Notes under the pieces: model-generated
The model's input: only the letters and a program-made list of their open reading frames with translations
The model's database searches: none
What the model was told of the DNA's origin: nothing
Source of the DNA: Selaginella tamariscina
Taxonomy: Eukaryota; Streptophyta; Lycopodiopsida; Selaginellales; Selaginellaceae
Reading direction: 5' to 3'
Assembly: GCA_003024785.1 (NCBI GenBank)
Contig: PUQB01000041.1
Coordinates: forward strand, 222,348 to 286,347
Length of the DNA stretch: 64,000 nucleotides
Part shown: positions 36,031 to 47,600 of the stretch, piece after piece
Layout of the letters: every line of letters begins with the position of its first letter
Numbering within the stretch: the stretch's first letter is position 1
Made by a program: the position numbers and the translations under genes

Positions 36031-37060
36031 ATGGATTTGTTCAGGGCGGCCAGGGAGCGCAAGAATGCGCCTCCTGCGATTCACGTCTCTTTCATAGACA
36101 AAGGATCGTATGGGGAGGTGTACGGCAATGACGAATTTGTCTTGAAGATCTTCGCCAGATCGGCTTACATGGCAGACATTAAGAAGGAGTTCAATCTGGT
36201 GGGCAAAGCAGAACATCTTCACTCTGGTAGATTGGAATAGCGTAGAACTATATTAATCCGCATAACTCTTATAAATGTTTTGCAGATGAATGTCATCCGT
36301 GCTCACGGAGTGTATGAGGATCTCAGTGGGTTCACTGAGACCTTCGAGGGAAAGCGCCTGGCTGGACTGCCGGTTACCTTGGGAAGGAAACCGGTTATAC
36401 ACATGGAGCGTGTGCCCTTGGTAGATCGGGAAACCTGGGCGAAACTTTCTTCAAGCGGCACAATTAAGCCTGTAAGATTAACATCCATATATATACAGAC
36501 ACACACAAGCATGTGGGTTCGACATGTATATATGGCCTACACATTTGTAAATGTGTATCAAATTATATGTATACGGATTCTGCGTACGCATAGATATGTA
36601 TCTATATACAGATACATGTATATGCACATGCATATTATACACATATAAATGCATGTGCACAACACACATATAGCTTATGAGGAATGGCATTCAAGGGTAT
36701 AATGTGCCTATATTCAATAAATTTGCATGCATAATGTGTATACATTATGGAGCGGGTCATGGAGAATTTTTGACTTAACATATACGAAAATCCATACATT
36801 GTTGTACGTGTATATTCTGTAGATCTCGTGTTAAGACGGCACGCATACATAACACTATAGAGGACTTACAGGTGAAGTTTCTATTTGGAATGGATATGGA
36901 CATGCTCGAGAATGAAAGCTTCCTGCCTGTCAATGCGAAGACAGCTGCGGAGTGCTTCTCTGCGGAGCGAGTGGCGTTCGAGATGGGTCTTTTTCCTCGG
37001 GAGTTTGCACTACAGCTTGCACCTGTCTGGCAGCGATATCGAGTTCACTCCTGGGGGCCG
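36031..37060 (+). CDS. Protein-kinase-like N-lobe, probably a partial gene
   Basis: Exon 1 (36031-about 36232) reads MDLFRAARERKNAPPA then FIDKGSYGEVYGNDEFVLKIF. This is a kinase glycine loop (GSYGEV) and a beta-3 lysine (VLK), followed by KKEFNLVGKAEHLHS, the likely alpha-C helix. Exon 2 (36286-about 36471) reads MNVIRAHGVYEDLSGF to KPVIHMERVPLVDRE, the beta-4/beta-5/hinge region. Exon 3 (about 36872-37060) reads KFLFGMDMDMLENESFLPVN then AKTAAECFSAERVAF. I see no HRD or DFG motif in the following 2.5 kb, so the catalytic C-lobe is missing or beyond recognition. Exon 1 to exon 2 phase does not agree unless one base is off. A double telobox before the start argues that the promoter is, or was, real. 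I cannot assign a kinase subfamily. Confidence 0.5.
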
Positions 37061-37063
37061 TGA

Positions 37064-37395
37064 TGGTATATATCCTTCTCTTCGTGTTTCATAAACACAC
37101 AACAAATTGAATAATATCCATGTATGTGCCTGAGTATCTGTATTGCATGTATGTCTACACCAACACATATAGATTATTCTTATTTGCCTTATATGGATTG
37201 ATATCAGTGATCTCTCTCTCTCCTCTCACACACACAGACACACACACATACACGGAGGTGTTCCAAGTTGTGACGTGTATACAGTGATCGAATCATTCGT
37301 TTATGACGGAGGAACACCTCCGTCATTGTTCTTGTTAATACAGTGATCGTATCATTTGTTTATGACGTGTTTACTAAAGCTTGGAACACCTCCGT

Positions 37396-37442
<47 letters not shown>

Positions 37443-38830
37443 ATAGAAACTAACCATATATAAATATAATATTCTTATAGAAATCAGAAACACCAATAAA
37501 AATACTTGAACTTCTGATCAATAATAATATTATATTCTGTTGATATTAAATAATTATTACATTTAAATATATATACACGTTTCATATGTGTATATATATG
37601 TTATTGAGATTAATATATATGTATTTATATTTTAATAAGATTTATTCAACAAATAAAATCTAAATAGCCAAATTAAGGTACATCCTTATAATATGTGTGA
37701 TCGTTGTTTACCAAAGACAATCTGGATGCGCTTTATATTTCACACTAATGAATTTTTAATATTTATGCTTTTATATACACATTATATTTAGAGTTAGAAT
37801 ATATATATATTTGTATGTATGTATATATCACTATATTTTTATATATATATATTGTATGTATATATAAATATATATTTGTATGTATGTATATATCACTGTA
37901 TCTGATATCAAATCATTAATATATTTTTTATGATTATCATTTGTTAAGTCAAAATAATATTTAATATTTACAAAATATATTTTATCATTCCTGTTTAAAC
38001 GGCCTTTATATATTATATATATTTTAGAATTTATATAATTATTATTTTATAAATAAAAATTCAAGTAAAACAAGGTTGTTAATGGCTCGAATATAGTTTC
38101 AACTTTATTATATATACTTAAACTTGTGTCTAAAAATTCACATGTCTATAGAAATAAATTATGAGAATACATTGATGACTAACATTATATTCAATATTTT
38201 TATATAACTATAAATTTTATAATAATAAATTAAATAAGTGAACTATATAGGTGGTCTTTTTAAATTATAATTTTTAAACTTTTTTAAAAGTTATTTATTT
38301 ACGTATATCTCTATAAGAAGATATTACACTCACCAACATATGGGTTCTCATTTGGATAATATAAGTGAGATATTAATTTTTATAGACATTAATAATCAGA
38401 ATATATAAACTTATTTTATATTTACAATGAGGAACCACCGTATAGTTTCTCTCTCTCGTACATATACGTATCTTTAAGGGCTATATAAATAAATCTATAC
38501 AGAAATATTAATTTATAACATTCTTCAAATAAAAGATCATTTAATAATAATGCAGATACATGCATCTAGATACGTATGCAGATACGCATGTCTATCCATA
38601 CATATACACACATATATGCATATATATCCATGCGACATCTAAACTACACGTACACACATACCTCACAATTCCATCGAATGTAATATAATAATCGTAATAT
38701 GACTATTCAAACTCTCAATACATTAACAGTGACATGCATTCGTCTATATTTTATATAAACTAATAAACTTCATTTAGCAGATCATATCTAATTTATATTG
38801 TCTCTTATTACATAAGATATGAACATTTGT

Positions 38831-38881
<51 letters not shown>

Positions 38882-39310
38882 AATGTTATGAATATTACCA
38901 TTAAACATAAAATTAAATATATATGCAACAGAACAACACACACATACACACCAACCAGTAACTATACTATTCCTGTCAATGCTACACACGCGCGCACACA
39001 CACACACGAAGCAACATATACATACAACTACATATAACATGCATCTTCCTATATATTATACATGATTATGCTGCACATTTAACGGCTAAGAGCACAACCG
39101 AATGTGCTTTAATATTAATTCTAATTACATTATTATTACATCTTTACAAGATTGAAAAGCATATACGTAGATATACATATGATATATATCTGTGTATATA
39201 TATGTCTAGTGGAATAACAATGGTACATACAGATGTAAGCCATTACATTATATGCATATATACACATTTATCTGTATTATATATATATTATAATATAATA
39301 TTATATATAT

Positions 39311-39343
<33 letters not shown>

Positions 39344-39579
39344 GTGAATATGATATATGATATATTCCTCCTCTCGTGATCTATTTGGTGTTTTAATTTG
39401 AATAAGTGCCTGCCTCATACACACATATACACACAAGCACGTAGAATACAATAGGAATAATAAAAAGAATCTAAAATATACTCTTGCTAAGAGTTTCCTC
39501 TCTAGAATTTATTAACAGATTAAAGGTATGCCACGTAGTATATTTAATAGGGCAATTAGGGTAGGATTGACAAGTCATA
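37064..39579. other. AT-rich spacer with microsatellites and a foldback element
   Basis: Contains the inverted repeat at 37211-37441, (TA)n(GA)n at 38839-38878, and long TA runs at 39300-39345. No exon-like stretch seen. Confidence 0.6.
37211..37441. repeat. Second foldback repeat with microsatellite ends
   Basis: Left end (CT)n(CA)n then CACGGAGGTGTTCCAAG (37251-37267). Right end CTTGGAACACCTCCGTG (37380-37396), a perfect complement, then (TG)n(AG)n. Between them ATACAGTGATCG and TTTATGACG blocks occur twice, about 60 bp apart. Same end structure as the repeat at 34263. Confidence 0.85.
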
Positions 39580-40768
39580 ATGACCCTAGAAGAGGCGGGT
39601 AAGAAGGAGAATGGCGTTTTGGAAATCAAGGACAACGGCTTGGTGCTGTTGGTGGCAGATCCAAGTAGGGTACTCAAGTACGTAGCTTGGCTTCGGAATC
39701 AAACGGAGAATGTTCTGGTTGCGAGCCTCTCGAGGGATTTCTGGATGATTCCGGTATGTCAAGTGGTTGTGGCGACTATAGACGAGGCAACTGAGATATG
39801 TATTAATTCTAGACAGAAGGTGAAAACTGTGGTTCTAGATCCCACTGTATCTGCTTCAGCACTTCCAAAGGTAATTCTTTATACTCACTTATTTAGCGTC
39901 CTATATAACTTGACATTTCAGTTATCTGCACATTTAATTAAGGAGTTTGCCACTGCTAGGCTAAAACCCAACAAGGAGGTGACAACCAGTTGCGAATATC
40001 CTCGGTTGTGATCTACACGACGTAGTTCAACAAGACTGCTCATGCATCATGGCTTTTGTGCTGGTTATGCTGCAGGGCCTGTGCAGTGCCTCAGCCAGCT
40101 CGAGGGGTGTAATAGTAACTTGTGACGACCGTGTCGAGCATACCGTTGAGTGGATACGGGCCCTTATAAACTACCTCGGACTCTCGTTTATCTGTTCCGG
40201 AGACGACGAAGAATCGGAGGCGGATATCGTAGTCGTCACCCCCACAAAGATGAGCGAATCGGATGCCTTCCGATGGGTTGTCTTGGCAGACGCAGACAGG
40301 TTTCTTCAGGCTGGACCTGCTCTGTTTGAGCGTCTCCCACGTGGTGCTCAATGGGGAGTGCACTCGGAGAGGATGAACGAAGAGATTATCAATATTGTGA
40401 GGAATCCTAGCTTATATCCCAGAGCTGAATTTGGTATTCAGCTGAAGGTGCACTTCTTTGCCATGGTGGACGAGGACAAGAAGCTCGACCTGATTGTGGA
40501 GCTGTGGAAAACCCGGATTTGCATTACCCTCTACCGGGTTGCCATATGCTGTGCAAGTCCTGAGAGCGTGGAGTGGTACGCAAGGGAGCTGGAGCTCCGG
40601 GGACTTCCCAGCGTGTATGCCCTACACAGTAACCTCGATGAGGCCGAGAGGAGGAAGGCAGCTGATCGCAATGGTAAGGTTTGGGTGACGGACGTGGACT
40701 GCGGTGACGTGGGGGAGGTCCTGTACGTGGAGGTTCCACGTACGCAGGAAGCGTATTACTCTCTGTAG
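39580..40768 (+). CDS. eIF4A-derived DEAD-box-like pseudo-helicase, copy B
   Basis: Exons 39580-39870, 39922-about 40005 and 40076-40768. Aligned by eye to eIF4A/DEAD-box proteins. GVIVTCDDRVEHTVEWIRAL then INYLGL matches motif Ia and the RALGDYLG block, and ADIVVVTPTK matches motif Ib. VVLADADRFL sits where VLDEADEML (motif II) should be. GVHSERMNEEI matches GVFSATMPPE, with SAT replaced by SER. KKLDLIVELWKT, ICCASPESVEWYARELELRG, LHSNLDEAERR, VWVTDVD and LYVEVPRTQEAYYSL follow the C-terminal RecA lobe. The protein stops just where HRIGRxGR (motif VI) should begin, and I find no Walker A. So the ATP-binding and hydrolysis residues are lost while the fold-defining parts are kept. A first segment (LVLLVADPSRVLKYVAWL) looks like another half-lobe. 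The joint of exons 2 and 3 is uncertain. Confidence 0.65.
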
Positions 40769-41883
40769 GACATAAGTATATCTCTCGGCAAGTTTATTTC
40801 TTTTGTAGCGGGGATGGTGACGTACAAGTCTTGTAGGCTCTGCAGCAAAAGTATGGCTTGGAGTTGAGGCTTACTCAGTTGCCACAAGGCTGGTCTCATT
40901 TCCTCCGTGAATAGATTCAATATAATTAAAGTAGTGTTTCTCACGGAGGAAATTCAATATAATTAAAGTAGTGTTTCATGGGATAAATTACATAAAATTT
41001 ATAATTTCAGTTTTTATGTAGTTGACTATAAATAAAATTAAAATTTATCTGGGAATTTGCATGCACATACTATTGTTAAACTCTTTTTGAATGTTAACTT
41101 CTTTTCAAAAGTGATATTAAAAGGTGAAGTTCAATATGTCAAAAACTATAGCAACTACACGACTTACTACATGTTTAAATATTTTAACTTTAATATTTTA
41201 TGAGCATAAAGTTTTGAAAACGTTAAGTGAATATATTTAATTGATATGTTTTTTGTTAAATAAGAATCGTTATTCATATATTTTCTAATCAGCGATACTT
41301 AGTATTTACAATCAAACAAAGGATGTTTTGGGCAGAGATTTGACTAATGTCTATCTCAACATAAATATTATATAAGTCATATATTTAATAATGTTATTTT
41401 TGTTGCATATATATTACAAAATATCCAAAAAAGAGTATAGATATAATTGTATGTTTAATGGTAATATTCATAACGTTTAGTATGGATATATATACATAAA
41501 TATATGATCTGAATGAAGTTTATAACTTATGTAACATATTCTGAGAAATATTAATGCGCATTTTAATAAGGTCATATTATGATTATTATACTACATTTGA
41601 AACTGTACATATGGTTAAACTTCAAAATAAATAAAACAGAAATTTTAATGCTATTATTTATTTCTTATTTATACTGATACATATTAAATATTGAAGATCA
41701 AAATAAAATGCATGTAATTAATAAAATAAAAAAATACACGTATTGTTTAAATATTGGAATAAATTTATGTTTTAAAGAAAAACACTTATTTGTAATTTAT
41801 TTAAATTAGCATAAGAAAATATACCTTCAGTGACCTTTATTTTTTAATATTAATATTTAGGGCAGGGGTTTTAGGGTAGAAGG
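40769..41883. other. AT-rich spacer and promoter of TIM50-like copy B
   Basis: No gene. A 40-bp segment (AATTCAATATAATTAAAGTA) is repeated at about 40915 and 40950. The stretch from 41470 is the counterpart of 32740-33222. GGGGTTTTAGGGTAGAAGG lies directly before the start codon. Confidence 0.55.
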
Positions 41884-42318
41884 ATGGCTATTATGGCGGC
41901 CCAGCGGAGCTCGGACGAGGGGAAGCCAACATTGGTGCTAGACCTGGACGATACGCTCATTCATACGCTCTCAGGTAACAGCAGGAGGCAGGCGATGCCG
42001 GATTTCGCCAAGGTTTTCCACTTCCCCAAGATCGTCAAGACAGTTCGGATTGCCTGTGTGAAGCGGCCATGGCTGGATTTCTTCCTCGAGGAGATGGCTA
42101 CACTCTATGAAATCGTCATCTTCAGCGCCGGCCAGAAGGAATGTGTCGATTTCAAGGTGCAGTGCTTGGACCCTTCCGGCAAGTTCTTTTCGAGGTATGC
42201 ATGCATGTGAAACTGTCTGTCCGGAATGTATATGTATGTTATACACACATATATCATATAGTTATAGAAAATGTATGGAAATAGCGATATATACAGAGGA
42301 GAGACTATAATTCACAGT

Positions 42319-42378
<60 letters not shown>

Positions 42379-42906
42379 CTGAAACATAATGGATACAGGT
42401 GCTTGACACAATGCACAGTGTTGAGCAACGGGGACGTATTGAAGGACTTGACAAAGCTGGGGAGGCCATTGGAGAGGGTGATATGGTTAGATGACAAGGC
42501 ACAGAACTTCTTCAACACGCCAAACAACGGGTTACAGGTTACTAAGTACGATGGATCGAAGTGTGACACACAGCTTCTGGATTTGATACCTCTGTTGAAG
42601 GCTCTGGCTAAGGTTGAGGATGTGAGGCCTGCCATTTACAGATGGAAGTGTGGGGATTGCTGTATACACGAGGGCGAGCTTATGGTGAAGAACTGGAACA
42701 ACGATGGTGGTTTTCATCCCTTTGGGATCGATCACAGGGACAGAACCATTACCTTGAAGCTTAGGCTCATGGACAACATGTGTTCTCACTACTACACGTC
42801 CTGTCCAGGTACTTCTAAGCTCATGTCTGCTCCAGCTAGTTATAAGCCAGATGTGACTCATACATCTGGCTTTGTTATGCCTTACGCTCAAGGGATAGCA
42901 GGATGA
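41884..42906 (+). CDS. TIM50/FCP1-like HAD phosphatase domain protein, copy B
   Basis: Exons 41884-42194 and 42399-42906, about 273 residues. Exon 1 has the HAD motif LVLDLDDTLIH (DxDxT nucleophile block), then KRPWLDFFLEEMATLYEIVI and FSAG. Exon 2 has LSNGDVLKDLTKLGRPLERV, IWLDDKAQNFF, NNGLQVTKYDG and VEDVRPAIYRW. The order and spacing follow TIM50 (motif III region, NG, WDG, VEDVR). Unlike TIM50 there is no mitochondrial presequence or membrane anchor, and the DLDDT pair is kept, whereas many TIM50 proteins have lost it. An extra C-terminal domain of about 90 residues (WKCGDCC to GFHPFGIDHRDRTITLKLRL) is unknown to me. The intron carries (TG)n(AG)n near its 3' end. Intact, with telobox promoter, so probably functional. 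Confidence 0.82.
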
Positions 42907-43099
42907 TATCTATCTATCAAGGTCCTTCACCGAGAAAATATATTTTTTTGCTATATATGTAATTACACTTCTATTTAACATGAGAATCGAGGTCCTTCTT
43001 GTATTATGAGAGAGATCTCTACTATAATGATAAATATACTTCCATAATTTGTAAGTAATATATGCAGTATATACGTTATGTAGACTCTGCCATGGTGGC

Positions 43100-46000
43100 G
43101 CTAGAATCCATGCACACTAACCTGGGTGACAGCTAATTTAGGCATCAGGAATTACTTGGCATCAGGCATGCTAATCCTGGCATGGGCAACAGCTCCTGGC
43201 ATGGGCGATGGCTAATTTGGGTGTCAGGATTTACTCGACACCAGGCTTGTTAATCTTGACATGAACACTTAATATAAATGCCTTTGTAAGTTGAGTCAGA
43301 CTTAATTGAATTATATTTATGTGAATACCAAATATAATTCACACCTCTCTCATTGGTGAAGATGTTGGACAGTCCTTTTATGGCTTAGCTTTTTTATGTT
43401 CTCTCTTTCCCCTTTTGAGATGGTGAATGAAGAAAGGCGGTTGTAATTGTTGATGTGTTGTAGTTGAGCGTGGCAAATCAAACCACTCTTTTGTGGGAAA
43501 TTTACTAAGGTATGTAACAAAGTGCCAATCCATGTGTTCGTCCAGAGTTCTTTAAGGAGGAGGTTGGAGCGGACATGTACAATTGGTGGAAACCTTTCAG
43601 GGGATTGCTAATTACCATGGATGGTCTGGATCTTAATGATTGCAAGAGTTCTCAACGTGTTTGCAAGGACTTGCCTTACAATGGTACAATGGTGTTCCCA
43701 TTCTCGATCAACAAAATTGAAACATCTTATTCCACAAGCATTTGGTAAGCCTGAGGATTCTGCTATGGCTTTTCGTAAGCTCCATGACTTGAAACAAGAG
43801 TCATGAAAGACCGTTCAACAATTCGGAATCAAGTTCTAGAACTTGATCAATCGTGCATATCCAAGCATGATAGAATGTATATGGTTGGGCTTAATATGGC
43901 CGGCTCTTCACCTTCATTTGGCTAACTTAGTAGAGGGATTTGGTCCCTCAATTATTGAGGAGGCCTTGAGGATTGCACAATGATTTGAGAACTTGTTGAA
44001 AGCAACACAATTTGTGTATCCTGTATTGACACATGTTCCTGGAACTTCTTCGACATCCAATCATGTTTTAATAGAAGTGAGTGCTGTCCAGATAAAAGAC
44101 AAGTCCTTAAGGGCTGAGGCCAATTTGTTGGTCGGCGTGGTTGTGGTCGTGGGCGAAACATTTAGTGCTATGAGTGTCGAGGTTGGAGACATGTTGCAAG
44201 AGCGTGTGCGAATCGACATCAAGGAGATTGCAAAAGCAATTGAGATGCTTCCTCAATCGGAAAACGAGGAGTAATGCATGGGGTGTCAGAGGACCCATGC
44301 ACTAGGCACATTACATCACATATGAAGAATTCGACTCATGCGCATGAAGCACCTTTGTTCTTCCATGCTTGTGCGGGCATAGGGGTCTCAATTGAGTTGT
44401 CAAACACCGAGCATTTTATGTTGTGTTCTTATGCATGGTAAAAGGAACTTCTGTTTCGGTCCTAGTGATCTGGTATCCATCAATCGATTGGTAGCTGAGT
44501 CCCTACACCTACACATAGTACATGCCGAGCAGACTTTGAAGGTAGTGTTTGCTGATAAGAAGTTCTTTACTCGATCACATTGAATTGCACATGTGCCTAT
44601 GGTGTTAAAAGGATACCATCATATACTTCCGTTTCTGGTGATGTTGAGTCAAGTCTATGACATCATCATGGGTGTCAATTGGTTCCGTGCAATCAAGGCG
44701 AGGTGAGATTTCGAGACACACATGCTATTTATCCCAGGATGTCCTCCATTATGGGCTACAAGACATGCACTACATGGTATGGCAACAACATTGCATGGCA
44801 TCGTGGCGCATAAGGAAGAGCCTTCTCCAAAGCAATGAGCCAAGGACATCAAGGACCTGTTGACAAGGTATCCAAACCTATTCAAACCCATTGTAGGAGA
44901 TGTGAATCCTTTGTTGACTACTCAGCATCACATTCCGACTGGTACAACTTGCTCGATTAGGATGGGGCTCCGGCAACGTTCTCCCAAGGAGAAGGATATT
45001 TTAACTCATTGTGTGAGGGAGATGCTAAAGTTAAAGGTGATACGCAAGTCCCGAAGTCCATGGTTGCTAGAACCACACCTAGTTTCAAAGCCGAATGAGA
45101 CTTCAAGTTTCACTATCAACTTTTAACCGTTAAATGATGTTTTTGTTCCAGATTCGTATTCACTACCCAGGTGGATGATTTGATTGATGCATTAGGGAAC
45201 AACCGATACTTCACTATTCTTGACATGGCTTTTAACTATTGGCAAATCCCTATGGCTCATGAAGATATAGCAAAGACAGCATTTCAAACACCATTTGATT
45301 TGTATGAATTTATTGTTATGCTATTTGGATTGGTCGAGGCCCTAGCAACCTTTCAGCAGATGATGGATAAACTATCAGAGGGATTTGAAGAAATTGCACA
45401 TGCATATATTGATGACCTTCTAATTCACTATCTTACGTGGGAGGAGCACATTCAGTAGTTAAAATGGGTCCTAGCTATTGGTGCAATACAGGCTGAAGTT
45501 AAAAGAGAAAAAGTGCAAGTTTAGATGTACTTCCCTAAAGTACCTAGAATTCATTATCACGGCAAAGGGTGTGAAGGCGGATCCCGAAAGGACCCTTGTT
45601 GTTTAAGAATTTCCTGCTCTTGAGTCAGTGGCTGAGTTGTAGCATTTTTTGGGGAAGGCAACATACCTAGTGAGGTTTGTTCCACGGTTCTCATATTCGA
45701 CAGCCCCATTGTGAAAATTATTAAAACAAAGAGCTCAGTTCCTATGGTTTAAGAAGTGTCAGAAGGCATGAACTTCTCCTGACTCCCATATATACCTTAA
45801 GGTAACCTACTTATTATATTAGTTTAAGGACATTAAGGCACTCCATTTTGTTGTGGTATCTAGACTTTAACAAATCCTTTATTCTTCGAATTGATGCTTT
45901 AAATGTCGGGATGGAGCAGATATGTTGCATGAGACTCTCAATGATTAGTAATACCCGATTGCTTATGCAAGCCGGAGCCTTAGTACTGTAGAAAAAAACT

Positions 46001-47600
46001 ATTCCACCACTAACAAGGAGTCGTATGGGCCTTTCAGAAGTTCCATGCGTATTTACATGGCTCAGACATGTTATTGGAAATTGATCATGTTGCAATTAAT
46101 TCGATTATGAAGAGGAGGAATGTGACGGAACGACTTGCATGTTGGGTGCATATGTACAAAAGTTAAGATCCTTGTAGGGTACATCATCACTCAAGACTTC
46201 ATGCAACCTCATGATTCATACCTCCACCTTCTGGCCCTTCACAATGACTTCCTGCCTAGGAAGGACGCGATCGAGGAGGGCATCTAGTATCAATGCACAG
46301 CTGTTGCCACTGCCACAATAGCTTGGGATAACGTGTCCACGTCCACCATGCTAGATCCTAGCCAATGAATAACCCGAAAATAATACCTTTGCAAAATCAA
46401 AGCGGTCTTTTAGATTGATGGATGACATGCTTGTGTTTGTTGAAGACGGTTTTAAGTGTCATGTGGTGGCACCATCGATTTACATTAACTTGATTGGCTG
46501 TAATTCTTTCATGACAACCCGATGTCCAGACACATGGGATTCCAACAATGCCTGGAGAGCATTCGATAGGCCCCGATTGTAGTAAGACCTGCATGAGTAC
46601 ATTCATACGTGTCTAGAGTGTCAATAACGTGTTTACACTTCCTTTTGCTACAGCCCTGGAGCCAATTCGAGTTTCTCACCCTTTGAGTTAATAGCTTATG
46701 ACATCATGGGGTCATTTCCTGTGTCGCAGTTTAGTAATCGGTACATCATTATGTGTTTTGATTACTTGACTCGGTGGGTAGAAGTGTGTGCTTTGCCAGA
46801 TGCTACAACAACTTCTATTATCAAGTTCTTGCTAGTTCAAATGGTGATGAGGCATGGTTGCCCCGAACGAATCGGATCCAGCAGCGAAAGTAGTAGCTTT
46901 GTTAATGCGAAGGTTGTAGATTCGACAATCCTTTGCCTTAGTTATCATCCTGAGACTGATGGTTTGGTGGAGTGGTTATACAGAACTTTTAAAGCCATGC
47001 TTGTCAGGTACGTAAGCCATGACCATATGAATTAGGATATGTGACTTCCATATCTCCAGTTCACTTATGTTTCAGCTCCTCACAAGTCAATGGGGATTTT
47101 CCCATTCAAAGCTCTGTATGGTTGTGAATCCATGTTGCCGCGCAGTTAGCATCACTCCTCAAGAATATATGGATGGGCGTATGTGGTTAAGCATTTGAAC
47201 CAAGTCCTTTCTCTGTTGTATGCTCAAAGTAGAGAACAATTAGCCCATACACAAGAGTATCAACATCAGATTTACAATCAACGACATTTAACGCTACCTC
47301 AATATTAAGTGGGAGATTTGGTTCTCGTTAAATTTCTTAAGCTAGGAGATCAAACACATAACAAGGCTTTAGCCGTGATGGGTGGGCTACGGAGTATTGA
47401 AGAATAGTTAGGGACGCAAGTGTATTGCTTGAAGTGTCATGATGGCGTTCAGGAGTCATAACATATCGCTCATGTGTGTCGGCTACTACCTTCCACCAAC
47501 GAATACTCATCCAGAGGACAACAACCTTGATAGGCATATGGCTCGTCTTGAGAAGGGACCATTATGCTAAAACAAAAGATGTGGACAACAAATTTGAATC
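43100..47600 (+). mobile_element. Old Ty3/gypsy-type LTR retrotransposon fossil
   Basis: Plus-strand order gag-like (about 43600-44270), protease region (about 44400-44650), reverse transcriptase (about 44870-45460, with YFTILDMAFNYWQI and YIDDLLIHY), RNase H (about 45820-46100) and integrase (about 46650-47040, with YLTRWVEVCALPDATTTSII and SYHPETDG). The domain order is that of Ty3/gypsy. Clear paired LTRs are not seen; 43100-43300 has CATGGGCAACAGCT-type internal repeats that may be LTR remains. Heavily broken (well over ten interruptions), so old. Confidence 0.85.
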
